64,000 nucleotides of DNA from Roseovarius nitratireducens (lineage in GTDB: Bacteria > Pseudomonadota > Alphaproteobacteria > Rhodobacterales > Rhodobacteraceae), in assembly GCF_002925845.1 (NCBI RefSeq), contig NZ_PDNI01000062.1, positions 1 through 64,000 of the forward strand. The letters are read 5' to 3'. The stretch's first letter is position 1, and each line of letters starts with the position of its first letter. Under the pieces are notes generated by a model. It saw nothing but the letters and a program-made list of their open reading frames with translations, had not been told where the DNA came from and ran no database searches. Positions 1 to 8,375 of this stretch are shown piece after piece. Position numbers and translations under genes: made by a program.

Positions 1-1
1 C

Positions 2-787
2 GTGTTTCGCGAACAGTTCCTTTACCGCAAGGCCGATGACGACCCAGGCCCGGCCAACCGCGATCTGGAGGTGTCGGGGGGCATATCCGTGCTGGCTTAT
101 GGCGTGACCAGCGATCTTACGCTATTCGGCATGCTCCCTTACCTTGACAAGAGCCTCGATCTGACCACGCCTGCCGACGCGCGGATTACCCGCGGAACCA
201 GCGGGTTCGGCGATGCCCGCATCTTTGCGCGCTACACGATGTACCAGAAGGACGGGCGCGGCCGGAGTTTTCGCATCGCGCCGTTTGCCGGGATAGAGTT
301 GCCCACAGGCGATGATGATGGACGTGACAGTTTCGGCCGTCTACCTCAGCCGTTGCAATCGGGCTCAGGCTCGTGGGATCCGTTCCTGGGCGTTGTCAGC
401 ACATACCAGACGCTCGATTTTCAGTTCGACGCGCAGATCGCCTACAAGGCCAACACAAAGGCGAACGGGTTCGAGTTCGGCGATGAATTGCGGCTTGACG
501 CCTCTGCGCAATATCGGGTCTGGCCGCGGGAGTTGCGTGGCGGCGTGCCGGGATTTCTCTATGCCGGGATGGAGGTAAATTTCCTCCACCGCGACAACAA
601 TCGCGTCGCGGGCACCGACGATCCGCATTCGGGAGGTGAGAGCCTGCTTCTGGCTCCGACGCTGCAATACGTAACCAAACGCTGGGTGCTGGAAGGGGCG
701 GTGCAAGTTCCGGTCTGGCAGGACCTGAATGGGCAGGCACTCGAGGATGACATCACCGTTCGTGCCGGTTTCCGGCTGAATTTCTGA
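2..787 (+). CDS. Outer-membrane beta-barrel protein, transporter-like (5' end cut off)
   Basis: The reading frame is open from the window edge to a TGA at 785-787, so the signal peptide and the first strands lie outside the window. The 261 visible residues are a series of alternating, aromatic-rich amphipathic strands, such as a segment around FGMLPYLDKSLDL and another around FAGIELPTGDDDGRD. They end in VRAGFRLNF, a terminal phenylalanine typical of BAM-inserted barrels. The pattern resembles the MetA-pathway/transporter family of outer-membrane proteins often found in metal or aromatic-compound clusters. The NHL gene follows 10 bp later, so the two are probably cotranscribed. The transported substrate, if any, cannot be told. 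The family call is moderately sure; the GTG at position 2 is only the window edge, not a start. Confidence 0.6.
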   Translation: MFREQFLYRKADDDPGPANRDLEVSGGISVLAYGVTSDLTLFGMLPYLDKSLDLTTPADARITRGTSGFGDARIFARYTMYQKDGRGRSFRIAPFAGIELPTGDDDGRDSFGRLPQPLQSGSGSWDPFLGVVSTYQTLDFQFDAQIAYKANTKANGFEFGDELRLDASAQYRVWPRELRGGVPGFLYAGMEVNFLHRDNNRVAGTDDPHSGGESLLLAPTLQYVTKRWVLEGAVQVPVWQDLNGQALEDDITVRAGFRLNF

Positions 788-797
788 AGGATCCAAA

Positions 798-1781
798 ATG
801 AAGGTGCGATCGGTGATTCTGAAGGGACTTACGGGTATCGCCGGTCTGGCCATTCTTCTGCTGGCGGTCGGATGGCTCGTCTTCGTGCCCTCCGCACAAG
901 AGCCCGGCTACGAGTTCGTCAAGGCATGGGGCGGCAAGGGCACCGCGCCGGGCGAGTTTAACGACCCAACCGGGCTCGCCGTGGCCGGTAATGAGCTTTT
1001 CGTCGCTGATTCCCGCAACGGCCGCATCCAGGTCTTCGACCTTGACGGCAGCTTCAAGCGGTCCTTCGGCCAACCGGGCGATGGTCCGGGTGATCTCGGG
1101 CGGCCAATGAACCTGACCATCCATGATGGCACGCTCTATGTGCCGGAATATTTCAACGACCGTATCCAAGTGTTCGGCCTTGACGGTACATCAAGACGCA
1201 TCATTGGCCGCAAGGGCGATGGCCGTGGCGAATTCGACGCGCCGGGCGGTGTCGCGGTCGCTCTGAACGGCGATCTCTATGTTGCTGATTTCTACAATCA
1301 CCGGGTACAGCAGCTGCGCCCCGACGGCTCGTTCGTCCGGCAGTGGGGCGCCACCGGAGATCCGGGCAGCGGGGCCGGCGCTTTCATCTATCCAACCGAT
1401 GCCGCCCTGGGGGAGGGTGGACAATTGATCGTCGCCGACGGATATGCCGACCGGGTGCAGGTGTTTGGGCCCGAGGGCGGGTTCTCGCATAAATGGGGCG
1501 GCCCTTTCGCCATGAACATTTTTGGTCCGTTCAACGGTTGGTTCACCACGGTCACGAGCGTCGCCATCGGTCCCGAAGGCAATGTCTTCGTGGCGGATTT
1601 CTACAATGACCGGGTTCAGAAGTTCTCGCCGGATGGCACGTTTCTGACGGCATTTGGCGAAACGGGCGACGGCGACGGCCAGTTTCGGCATTCCATCGCT
1701 GTCGATGTCGCCGCGGATGGGACGGTATTCGTCGCCGATTTCCTCAACAACCGCATTCAGAAATGGAAACCGGTTGACTAA
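798..1781 (+). CDS. Membrane-anchored NHL-repeat beta-propeller protein
   Basis: A protein of 327 residues with one N-terminal hydrophobic segment (about residues 8-30, rich in L/A/I/V). It probably anchors the protein with its bulk in the periplasm. The rest consists of six NHL repeats with the recurring signature A-D-x-x-N-x-R-[IV]-Q-x-[FW]-x-x-[DE]-G, for example ADSRNGRIQVFDLDG, ADFYNHRVQQLRPDG and ADFYNDRVQKFSPDG. Six such blades form a closed propeller, a scaffold for binding or, in some families, a lyase. No catalytic residues could be assigned. It sits 10 bp behind the barrel gene in the same direction. The function is unknown; an envelope partner of the barrel protein is an inference from the context only. 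Confidence 0.75.
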   Translation: MKVRSVILKGLTGIAGLAILLLAVGWLVFVPSAQEPGYEFVKAWGGKGTAPGEFNDPTGLAVAGNELFVADSRNGRIQVFDLDGSFKRSFGQPGDGPGDLGRPMNLTIHDGTLYVPEYFNDRIQVFGLDGTSRRIIGRKGDGRGEFDAPGGVAVALNGDLYVADFYNHRVQQLRPDGSFVRQWGATGDPGSGAGAFIYPTDAALGEGGQLIVADGYADRVQVFGPEGGFSHKWGGPFAMNIFGPFNGWFTTVTSVAIGPEGNVFVADFYNDRVQKFSPDGTFLTAFGETGDGDGQFRHSIAVDVAADGTVFVADFLNNRIQKWKPVD

Positions 1782-1856
1782 AATTCTTCGATATCTCGGT
1801 TCAAATGATCGGTTCAGCCCTGTTGAAGCCAGCCCACAGAACTCGCGGATGACCTC

Positions 1857-1887
1857 TTGATCCTCCAGTTACAGGAAGCCGCATGTA
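1857..1887 (+). promoter_or_regulatory. CueR/MerR-type copper operator-promoter
   Basis: A -35-like TTGATC (1857-1862) and a -10-like CATGTA (1882-1887) are separated by 19 bp, the unusually long spacer that MerR-family activators need. Inside the spacer lies the dyad CCTCCAGTTACAGGAAG (TCC and GGA centred on 1870), close to the alphaproteobacterial CueR half-sites. It reads directly into the copA remnant that starts at 1918. Confidence 0.55.
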
Positions 1888-1917
1888 GGAAGGAACCTCG
1901 CAAGATGGAACGCCGGA

Positions 1918-2151
1918 ATGATGGACACGAAGCATATCAAGAACGCCATTGACGGCATGTCCTGTGCATCCTGCATGGGGCGGGTGGATCGCGCGCTCGG
2001 CACTTCCTTCCATTCCCGCGAAAGGATCGCACCATCAAACCGTGGGATCAAACACCTTATGTGTCTCATCCCTGCTATGAATGCCCCGTCGCCGTTCCCG
2101 GCCGGGAACGGCGACGGGGTGGGATATAGCGCTAAACACCTTGTGGCGTGA
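1918..2151 (+). pseudogene. copA: Truncated copper P-type ATPase remnant (first HMA motif only)
   Basis: The reading frame opens with a segment matching the N-terminal heavy-metal-associated domain of CopA-type ATPases: residues 14-28 are GMSCASCMGRVDRAL, with both CxxC cysteines. After Leu28 the match ends abruptly and the rest is unrelated. An intact CopA has about 700-850 residues. The piece lies 30 bp behind a CueR-like promoter, the usual context of copA, so this looks like the stump of a deleted copper-exporting ATPase. Expression as a short metallochaperone-like peptide is possible but unsupported. A perfect palindrome falls inside its 3' part. Confidence 0.6.
2084..2119. repeat. Perfect 36-bp palindrome without loop
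   Basis: The left arm CCCCGTCGCCGTTCCCGG (2084-2101) is followed directly by its exact reverse complement (2102-2119). There is no T-run, so an ordinary intrinsic terminator is unlikely. It lies in the decayed copper locus and could be a recombination scar or a cruciform-forming element. Confidence 0.8.
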
Positions 2152-2301
2152 CCACGTCCTCTAGCAGGCTGAACCCGCCTCTCTTCACCGTCTCGAACAG
2201 TTGACGGCGGCCCGTTTTGCGGATGCAGGAAGGCATGCCTTTGAATTGATCGAAGGCGAGATTTCGAGAAACTCGCTTGACGATGAGATACCGTTTTAGG
2301 C

Positions 2302-3306
2302 TCAGGCGAATGTCCCGCTGACCCGCCCCAGAAGCATGAAGGCGCGGGCGGTGCGGGTTTCGGAGAGGTCGGATATCTCGGCATCGGTCGCTGTCTCGGC
2401 GAAGTCCGATACCATCCGGTCAAAAAGCCGCAGGAAATGGTGCGCCGCGTCGCGAAAGATCGCGTCCTGTTTCATGCGCGCCGCGGTGAGCGCCAGCGAC
2501 GAGCGGTCGCGGATACCGCCCAAGGCGGCGACGGCGCGGCCGCGCTCTCCGGCGGCGAAGCGGCGCCATATCTCGGGGCGGGCCATGTCGGGGCGCATAT
2601 CGTCCATGTAGATGCCGTCCTGCGCCAGCAGGGTGAGCACGTCCTGCGCGGCGCGCACGAGCTGCGCGGTGGGCCGGTCCTTGAGCGCGCGGCGCAGCGC
2701 GTTGAACCCGGCCTTGTCCTCGGGGCTTTCGGGGAAATTGAGCGCGCGGATGAAATCCTCCCGATCGAGCGGCGGCGCGGTCTCTTCGGCGGGGGTGCCA
2801 AGCGGCAGCACGACCTGGCCCGAGGACGGATCGGGCGCCGGGGGCGCGGGATGGACCGGGCGTGGCGGCTCTTCGACGCGGACCGAGGAAAAGGTGGCGA
2901 GCGCGGTCTCGGTCTTGCGCTGAGCGGCCACGATCTCGTCGAGTTTCTGGGCCACGGTCTTGTCCACCGTCGCGCCGAGCGACGTGTTCTGCGCGATATA
3001 GGCCTCGCGAATGGCGTCGATGGCGGCGCGCAGCCGCGCGCTTTCCTCGCGCATGGTGCGGCTGGCGCGGGCGGCGGTGGCCCCCACCCACAGCATCGCC
3101 ACCGGCATGAACACCGCGATCAGCACGGTCACGAAATGCAGCGCGCGGCCCGCCGACTCGGGGCCGGGTGCGAGCACGATGAAGTAGACCGCCGCCCCGG
3201 CGAGCCACGCCACCGACAGGATCGCGGCGATGATCTCGACCGCGGTCAGCCGCTCGCTGGGCGAGGTGGCTGCGGGACGCGGCGAGGGATCGGATGATGG
3301 GGCCAT
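2302..3306 (-). CDS. Hypothetical membrane protein with two TM helices and a coiled coil
   Basis: A protein of 334 residues not recognised at family level. Residues about 22-46 and 55-79 are hydrophobic and should form a two-helix hairpin. They are followed by an alpha-helical, charged stretch (about 85-145, SRTMREESARLRAAIDAIRE and on) with coiled-coil character, a Pro-rich linker (about 148-180), and a mostly helical C-terminal domain ending in MLLGRVSGTFA. Topology suggests a cytoplasmic C-terminal domain. It lies 16 bp downstream of greA on the same strand, so the two may share a transcript. Similar genes appear to be common in Rhodobacteraceae, but no function is known to me. Confidence 0.6.
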   Translation of the reverse strand: MAPSSDPSPRPAATSPSERLTAVEIIAAILSVAWLAGAAVYFIVLAPGPESAGRALHFVTVLIAVFMPVAMLWVGATAARASRTMREESARLRAAIDAIREAYIAQNTSLGATVDKTVAQKLDEIVAAQRKTETALATFSSVRVEEPPRPVHPAPPAPDPSSGQVVLPLGTPAEETAPPLDREDFIRALNFPESPEDKAGFNALRRALKDRPTAQLVRAAQDVLTLLAQDGIYMDDMRPDMARPEIWRRFAAGERGRAVAALGGIRDRSSLALTAARMKQDAIFRDAAHHFLRLFDRMVSDFAETATDAEISDLSETRTARAFMLLGRVSGTFA

Positions 3307-3322
3307 GTGCCGGGCCTTTGCC

Positions 3323-3793
3323 TCAGATATAGGCGATCTTGACCACCTCGTAGGACCGCTCGCCGCCGGGCGTGCGCACCTCGACGCTATCGCCCTCTTC
3401 CTTGCCGATGAGCGCGCGGGCGATGGGTGATCTCATGTTGAGCAGGCCCTTCTCGATACTGGCCTCGTGTTCGCCGACGATCTGCCATGTGTGCTCGGCC
3501 TCGGTGTCCTCGTCGATCAGGGTCACGGTGGCACCGAACTTGATCGCGCCCGACAGACGCTTGGGGTCGATCACCTCGGCGAGGCTGAGGATGCCCTCGA
3601 CCTCCTTGATGCGACCCTCGATGAAGGACTGTTTTTCCTTGGCGGAATGGTATTCGGCATTCTCGCTGAGATCGCCATGCTCGCGCGCCTCTGCGATGGC
3701 GCGGATGATGGCGGGGCGCTCGACCGACTTGAGGTGCTTGAGCTCTTTTTCCAGCGCTTCGTGACCGGCGGCTGTCATCGGTATCTTTTCCAT
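3323..3793 (-). CDS. greA: Transcription elongation factor GreA
   Basis: The 156-residue length and layout fit GreA. An N-terminal antiparallel coiled coil (about residues 1-75) carries the signature [19 protein letters not shown], including the two acidic tip residues (D and E of GDLSENAEY) that enter the RNA polymerase secondary channel. It is followed by the FKBP-like C-terminal domain ([20 protein letters not shown]). GreA stimulates cleavage of backtracked transcripts so that RNA polymerase can resume. The start ATG at 3793 gives the canonical [15 protein letters not shown]-terminus. Confidence 0.96.
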   Translation of the reverse strand: MEKIPMTAAGHEALEKELKHLKSVERPAIIRAIAEAREHGDLSENAEYHSAKEKQSFIEGRIKEVEGILSLAEVIDPKRLSGAIKFGATVTLIDEDTEAEHTWQIVGEHEASIEKGLLNMRSPIARALIGKEEGDSVEVRTPGGERSYEVVKIAYI

Positions 3794-4085
3794 CGCGCGC
3801 GTCCATCATCGCAAGAGGGGCCGCGAACCCGCAGCCCCGTTGGTGGTTTCCAATTGTGCGATCGAGAGTGCACGAAGCGCGCGCCCGATTGCAAGAGGGG
3901 ATCGCCGGGGGTGCACGTTTGGCGCGCGCGAACATGGCCGCGAACGCGACAAATTGCCGGTTTCGGCATGTCATAACGTCGTGTTTCAATTGACGCCTCA
4001 AGCGGACGCGCGATAGTCACTCTCGCAACTTTGTTGCGCGGGAGCGAGCGATCGCGGCGCGCGGCCCGGAAAGAGGATGGAGACG

Positions 4086-5735
4086 ATGAGCGAAGCGACG
4101 CGCGAAGCGATGGAATACGACGTGGTGATCGTGGGGGCGGGGCCCGCGGGCCTCTCGGCCGCGATCCGGTTGAAACAACTCGACGAGAGCCTCGACGTGG
4201 TGGTGCTGGAAAAGGGCTCGGAGGTCGGCGCGCATATCCTGTCGGGCGCGGTGCTCGATCCCTCTGGCCTCGACGCGCTCCTCCCCGACTGGAAAGAGCG
4301 TGGCGCGCCGCTGAACGTGCCGGTGCGCGACGACAATTTCTACATGCTGGGCGCGGCGGGCCGCGTCCGGGTGCCCAACTGGCCGATGCCGCCACTGATG
4401 AACAACCACGGCAATTACATCGTCTCGATGGGCAATGTCTGCCGCTGGATGGCCGAACAGGCCGAGGAACTGGGCGTCGAGATATTCCCCGGCATGGCCT
4501 GCTCGGAGATGGTCTATGGCGACGGTGGCGAGGTCAAGGGCGTGGTTGCGGGCGAATTCGGCCGCAACCCGGACGGCACCCCGGGGCCGAACTATGAGCC
4601 GGGAATGGAGCTGCACGGCAAGTACGTGTTCCTCTCGGAGGGCGTGCGCGGCAGCCTGTCAAAGGAGGTGATCGCGAAATACGACCTCGCCAGCGGTGTC
4701 GAGCCGCAGAAATACGGGCTCGGCATGAAGGAAATCTGGGAGGTGGACCCCGACAAGCACCGCGAGGGCAGCGTCACCCACACGATGGGCTGGCCGCTGG
4801 GCAAGAACGCCGGCGGCGGCAGCTTTATCTATCACCTCGAAAACAACCAAGTTTACGTGGGCTTCGTGGTGCACCTCAACTACGAGAACCCGCATCTCTA
4901 TCCCTACATGGAATTCCAGCGGTTCAAGCATCATCCGATGGTCGCCGACCTGCTGAAAGGGGGCAAGCGCGTGGCCTATGGCGCGCGGGCGATCTCGGAG
5001 GGGGGCTGGCAGTCGATGCCGAAAATGGTGGCGCCGGGCGTGGCACTGCTGGGCTGTTCGGTGGGGATGGTCAACGTGCCGCGCATCAAGGGCAACCACA
5101 ACGCGATGCTCTCGGGCAAGGCCGCCGCCGAGGCCGCGCACGAGGCGATCAAGGCAGGCCGCGCGAGCGACGAGCTGAGCGCGTATGAGACCGAGGTGCG
5201 CGAGGGCCCGATCGGCCGCGACCTCAAGAAGGTGCGCAACGTCAAGCCGCTTTGGTCGAAATACGGGCTTCTGACCTCGCTCACGCTGGGTGGGTTCGAC
5301 ATGTGGACCAACACCGCCGGGTTCAGCCTGCTGGGCACGCTGGGGCATGGCAAGTCCGATGCCGAGGCGACCGGAAAGGCGAGCGATCACAAGCCGATCG
5401 ACTATCCCAAGCCCGACGGCAAGCTGAGCTTCGACCGGCTGACCAACGTGAGCTTCTCGATGACCAACCACGAGGAGAACCAGCCCTGTCACCTGCAACT
5501 GGGCGACCCGGAGGTGCCGATCAGCGTAAACCTGCCGGAATACGCCGAGCCGGCGCAGCGCTACTGCCCTGCGGGTGTCTACGAAGTGGTGCACGAGGAG
5601 GGAAGCGACCCGCGCTTCGTCATCAATTTCCAGAACTGCGTGCATTGCAAGACCTGCGACATCAAGGACCCGAGCCAGAACATCACCTGGGTCACGCCGC
5701 AGGGCGGCGACGGGCCGAACTATCCCAACATGTGA
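4086..5735 (+). CDS. Electron transfer flavoprotein-ubiquinone oxidoreductase
   Basis: ETF-QO moves electrons from ETF, reduced by acyl-CoA and amino-acid dehydrogenases, to ubiquinone at the inner membrane. The N-terminus has the FAD-binding VVIVGAGPAGLSAAIRLK motif. The C-terminal about 50 residues form the 4Fe-4S ferredoxin-like domain (CPAGVYEVVHEE followed by NCVHCKTCDIKDPSQNI). The 549-residue length matches the bacterial family. Two in-frame ATGs exist at 4077 and 4086; the second is chosen because AAGAGG (4071-4076) then sits 9 nt upstream, a proper ribosome-binding distance. The gene stands alone. A 16-bp GC palindrome (5761-5776) follows and may end the transcript. Confidence 0.95.
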   Translation: MSEATREAMEYDVVIVGAGPAGLSAAIRLKQLDESLDVVVLEKGSEVGAHILSGAVLDPSGLDALLPDWKERGAPLNVPVRDDNFYMLGAAGRVRVPNWPMPPLMNNHGNYIVSMGNVCRWMAEQAEELGVEIFPGMACSEMVYGDGGEVKGVVAGEFGRNPDGTPGPNYEPGMELHGKYVFLSEGVRGSLSKEVIAKYDLASGVEPQKYGLGMKEIWEVDPDKHREGSVTHTMGWPLGKNAGGGSFIYHLENNQVYVGFVVHLNYENPHLYPYMEFQRFKHHPMVADLLKGGKRVAYGARAISEGGWQSMPKMVAPGVALLGCSVGMVNVPRIKGNHNAMLSGKAAAEAAHEAIKAGRASDELSAYETEVREGPIGRDLKKVRNVKPLWSKYGLLTSLTLGGFDMWTNTAGFSLLGTLGHGKSDAEATGKASDHKPIDYPKPDGKLSFDRLTNVSFSMTNHEENQPCHLQLGDPEVPISVNLPEYAEPAQRYCPAGVYEVVHEEGSDPRFVINFQNCVHCKTCDIKDPSQNITWVTPQGGDGPNYPNM

Positions 5736-5760
5736 CGCAGGCGTGACCGGCGGCGGCGCG

Positions 5761-5776
5761 GGCGCGGGCCCGCGCC
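5761..5776. repeat. GC-rich palindrome downstream of the ETF-QO gene
   Basis: GGCGCGGGCCCGCGCC is perfectly self-complementary and lies 26 bp behind the ETF-QO stop codon. No T-tract follows, so it is at most a weak or factor-dependent terminator. Confidence 0.4.
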
Positions 5777-5842
5777 GCATTGCCTTGGGCCGGACGGCAC
5801 ATTAGGTATGTCCAGTGGTTTGCAGCAATAAGGGGCCCCATC

Positions 5843-7549
5843 GTGACGCATCGCAGGTTTCTGGCCGCGCTCGCCGTTTTTGTGACGCTGGGCACGCAAG
5901 GGGCGGCGCAGGCGCCGTCGGGCGCCTATCTCGCCGCGCAACACGCCCGCACGCAGGGCGATTTTGCCGCCGCGGCACAGTATTACGCGCAGGTGCTGAC
6001 GCGCGACCCGGGCAATGTCGAGGTCCTGGAGAGCGCAGCATTCGCCTACATGGCGCTGGGACAGGTGGACCGGGCGGCGGCCGTGGCCCGCAAGATGGAG
6101 GCCGAGGGCGCACAAAGCCAGGTCGCGCAGATCCCGCTCATCGTCGAGGCGGCGCAGGACGAAGACTGGGCCGGGCTTCTGACGCGCATCGAGGCGGGGC
6201 GCGGGGCGGGCGAGCTTGCCGACGGCATGATCGCGGCCTGGGCCGAGCTGGGGCACGGCGACATGTCGGCGGCGCTGGAGCGGATCGACGCACTGGCAGA
6301 GGAGCAGGGCCTGCGCAATTTCGCGCTCTATCACAAGGCGCTGGCGCTGGCGGTGGTGGGCGATTTCGAGGCCGCGGACCGGGTGTTTTCCGGCGAATCC
6401 GATGGGCAGGTGCAGCGCACGCGCAGCGGCGTCGTCGCCTGGGCGCAGGTGCTGAGCCAACTGGGCGAGACGGACCGCGCGCTGAGCGTTCTCGAGGACA
6501 CGTTCGGCAGCACGCCCGCCCCCGAGATCGCCAATCTGCGCGCGCGGCTGGAGGCGGGGGAAACGGTGCCCTTCACGATGGTCGAAGGGCCGCGGGACGG
6601 GGTGGCCGAGGTGTTCTTCTCGCTGGCACGCGCGCTCATGCAGGAGGCCAATGACGAATTCGTGCTGATCTATGCCCGCGCCGCCGAGGCCATCGACCCG
6701 GACCATGTGTACGCCACCATCACCGCCGCCGAGACGCTTCAGAGCATGGAGCAATACAAGCTCGCCATCGACGCGTTCGCCAGCGTGCCGCGCGATCATC
6801 CGGCGTTCCACACCGCCGAGTTGGGCCGCGCCGAGGCGCTGCGCACCACCGGCAAGCCCGACGCCGCGGCAGAGGTGCTGGCCCAGCTTGCCGGGCATTT
6901 GCCCGAGATCGTGGATATCCACGTGGCGGCGGGCGACCTGCACCGCGAGCAGGAGGAATACGAGGAGGCGATCGCCGCCTATGACCGCGCCGTCACCCTG
7001 CTGGAAGAGCGCGACAACCCGCAATGGTTTGTCTACTACGTGCGCGCCATCGCCCACGAGCGGCTGGACAACTGGCCCGAGGCCGAGGCCGATTTCCGCC
7101 GCGCGCTGGACCTGAACCCCGATCACCCGCAGGTGCTCAACTATCTCGGTTACACGATGGTCGAGAAGGGCGTGAACCTCGACGAGGCGCTCGACATGAT
7201 CGAGCGTGCCGTCGCGGCACGACCCGACAGCGGCTATATCGTCGATAGCCTCGGCTGGGTGCTCTACCGGCTGGGCCGCTACGACGAGGCGATCGGCCAC
7301 ATGGAGCGCGCCGCCGAGTTGATGCCCACGGATCCTGTGGTCAACGACCATCTGGGCGACGTGCTCTGGGCCGTGGAGCGCAAAACCGAGGCGCGATTCC
7401 AGTGGCGGCGCGCGCTGTCGCTGCACGAGACCACGCCCTCGCCCGATCTCGGCCCCGAGCGCGTGCGCCGCAAACTGGAGGTCGGGCTCGACAAGGTGCT
7501 GCACGACGAAGGTGCCGAACCGCTCCGGATGGTCGATGACGGCGGCTGA
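5843..7549 (+). CDS. Secreted tetratricopeptide-repeat protein
   Basis: A GTG start at 5843 is favoured over the upstream ATG (5780): AAGGGG lies 8 nt before it, and the product then begins with a clean Sec signal (MTHRRFLAALAVFVTLGTQGAAQA). The mature part is built of TPR units throughout, with typical patterns such as AAAAQYYAQVLTRDPGNVEVL near the start and PEAEADFRRALDLNPDHPQV, IERAVAARPDSGYIVDSLGW and YRLGRYDEAIGHMERAAELM in the second half. It probably acts as a periplasmic or envelope scaffold. Its 3' end overlaps ispE by 14 bp, which implies translational coupling, although no biochemical link is known. Similar TPR genes precede ispE in other Rhodobacteraceae as far as I recall. Total 568 residues. 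Confidence 0.8.
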   Translation: MTHRRFLAALAVFVTLGTQGAAQAPSGAYLAAQHARTQGDFAAAAQYYAQVLTRDPGNVEVLESAAFAYMALGQVDRAAAVARKMEAEGAQSQVAQIPLIVEAAQDEDWAGLLTRIEAGRGAGELADGMIAAWAELGHGDMSAALERIDALAEEQGLRNFALYHKALALAVVGDFEAADRVFSGESDGQVQRTRSGVVAWAQVLSQLGETDRALSVLEDTFGSTPAPEIANLRARLEAGETVPFTMVEGPRDGVAEVFFSLARALMQEANDEFVLIYARAAEAIDPDHVYATITAAETLQSMEQYKLAIDAFASVPRDHPAFHTAELGRAEALRTTGKPDAAAEVLAQLAGHLPEIVDIHVAAGDLHREQEEYEEAIAAYDRAVTLLEERDNPQWFVYYVRAIAHERLDNWPEAEADFRRALDLNPDHPQVLNYLGYTMVEKGVNLDEALDMIERAVAARPDSGYIVDSLGWVLYRLGRYDEAIGHMERAAELMPTDPVVNDHLGDVLWAVERKTEARFQWRRALSLHETTPSPDLGPERVRRKLEVGLDKVLHDEGAEPLRMVDDGG

Positions 7550-8375
7550 CGCGGGCGTCCACGAGGCCGCCCCTGCCAAGATCAACCTCGCGCTGCATGT
7601 CACGGGCCGACGGGCCGACGGCTATCACCTGCTCGATTCGCTGGTGGCCTTTGCCGATATCGGCGACCATGTGCAGGCCCGCCCCGCCACACGCACGCGG
7701 CTGCGCGTGACCGGGCCGATGGCGGCGGGTGTGCCGCGCGGCGGGGAAAACACGGTGCTGCGGGCCGCCGCGCTGATCGGCGTCGCGGCCGATATCACCC
7801 TCGACAAGCACCTGCCCACCGCTGCCGGCATCGGCGGCGGATCGAGCGACGCGGCGGCCACGCTGCGCGCGCTGGCGCGGCTTGGGGGCATCGCGGTGCC
7901 CGGGGGCGTGCTGGCGCTGGGGGCGGATGTGCCCGTGTGCCTGCTGGCGCGGGCAGCGCGGATGCGCGGGATCGGCGAGGAGGTGCTGCCGGTGGACGGG
8001 CTGCCCGCGCTCGACGCGGTGCTGGTCAACCCGCGCGTGCCGGTGGCCACGCCGGGCGTGTTCGCCCGTCTCGACCGGCGCGAGAACGACGGACTGCCCG
8101 AGGTGCTGCCGCGCTGGCACGATCGCGCCGACTGCGCCCGCTGGCTCGCCACGCAGCGCAACGACCTGGAAGACCCGGCGCAGGCGCTCTGCCCCGAGAT
8201 CGGCACGGTGCTGGAAGGCTTGCGCGAGAGCCAGGACTGCGCGCTGGCGCGGATGTCGGGATCGGGGGCCACCTGTTACGGGCTTTACCCCGACGCGATG
8301 GCGGCAACACGGGCGGCGGCGCGGATCGCGGCGCAGCGGCCCTATTGGTGGGTGGTGGCGACGCGGCTCAGGTGA
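7536..8375 (+). CDS. ispE: 4-diphosphocytidyl-2-C-methyl-D-erythritol kinase
   Basis: IspE phosphorylates CDP-ME at the 2-hydroxyl in the MEP pathway to isopentenyl diphosphate. GHMP-kinase hallmarks are present: an N-terminal APAKINLALHVTGRRADGYH (Lys of PAKIN and the GYH motif), the ATP loop PTAAGIGGGSSDAAATLRAL, and the C-terminal RMSGSGATCYGLY. Start ATG at 7536 gives MTAADAGVHEAAPAKIN; an upstream in-frame ATG at 7512 would only add residues inside the TPR gene. The gene overlaps the TPR gene by 14 bp and its end overlaps the convergent prenyl synthase gene by 8 bp. A polyprenyl synthase using the pathway's product is thus right next door. Confidence 0.95.
   Translation: MTAADAGVHEAAPAKINLALHVTGRRADGYHLLDSLVAFADIGDHVQARPATRTRLRVTGPMAAGVPRGGENTVLRAAALIGVAADITLDKHLPTAAGIGGGSSDAAATLRALARLGGIAVPGGVLALGADVPVCLLARAARMRGIGEEVLPVDGLPALDAVLVNPRVPVATPGVFARLDRRENDGLPEVLPRWHDRADCARWLATQRNDLEDPAQALCPEIGTVLEGLRESQDCALARMSGSGATCYGLYPDAMAATRAAARIAAQRPYWWVVATRLR

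Larger units (their letters stand above)
1782..2301. other. Intergenic stretch with copper-locus debris
   Basis: This 520-bp gap has no intact gene. It holds a MerR-family operator/promoter, the start of a CopA-like ATPase that degenerates after about 28 codons, a perfect 36-bp palindrome, and an imperfect direct repeat (GTGGGAT followed by AAACACCTT at about 2043-2058 and again at 2119-2142). The remaining 150 bp up to the next gene show nothing recognisable. Confidence 0.5.

Noticed and set aside
2437-3297. Long plus-strand frame over the membrane coiled-coil gene
   Set aside because: It is antisense to a gene with TM helices and normal codon use, is Arg/Gly-rich, and has no ribosome-binding site; a GC-codon shadow.
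5780-5842. Upstream ATG extension of the TPR protein
   Set aside because: It would add an unconserved 21-residue tail in front of a clean signal peptide; the GTG at 5843 has a proper ribosome-binding site.
5720-7603. Very long minus-strand frame opposite the TPR gene
   Set aside because: His/Arg/Val-rich translation typical of antisense of high-GC genes; the TPR repeats are on the plus strand.
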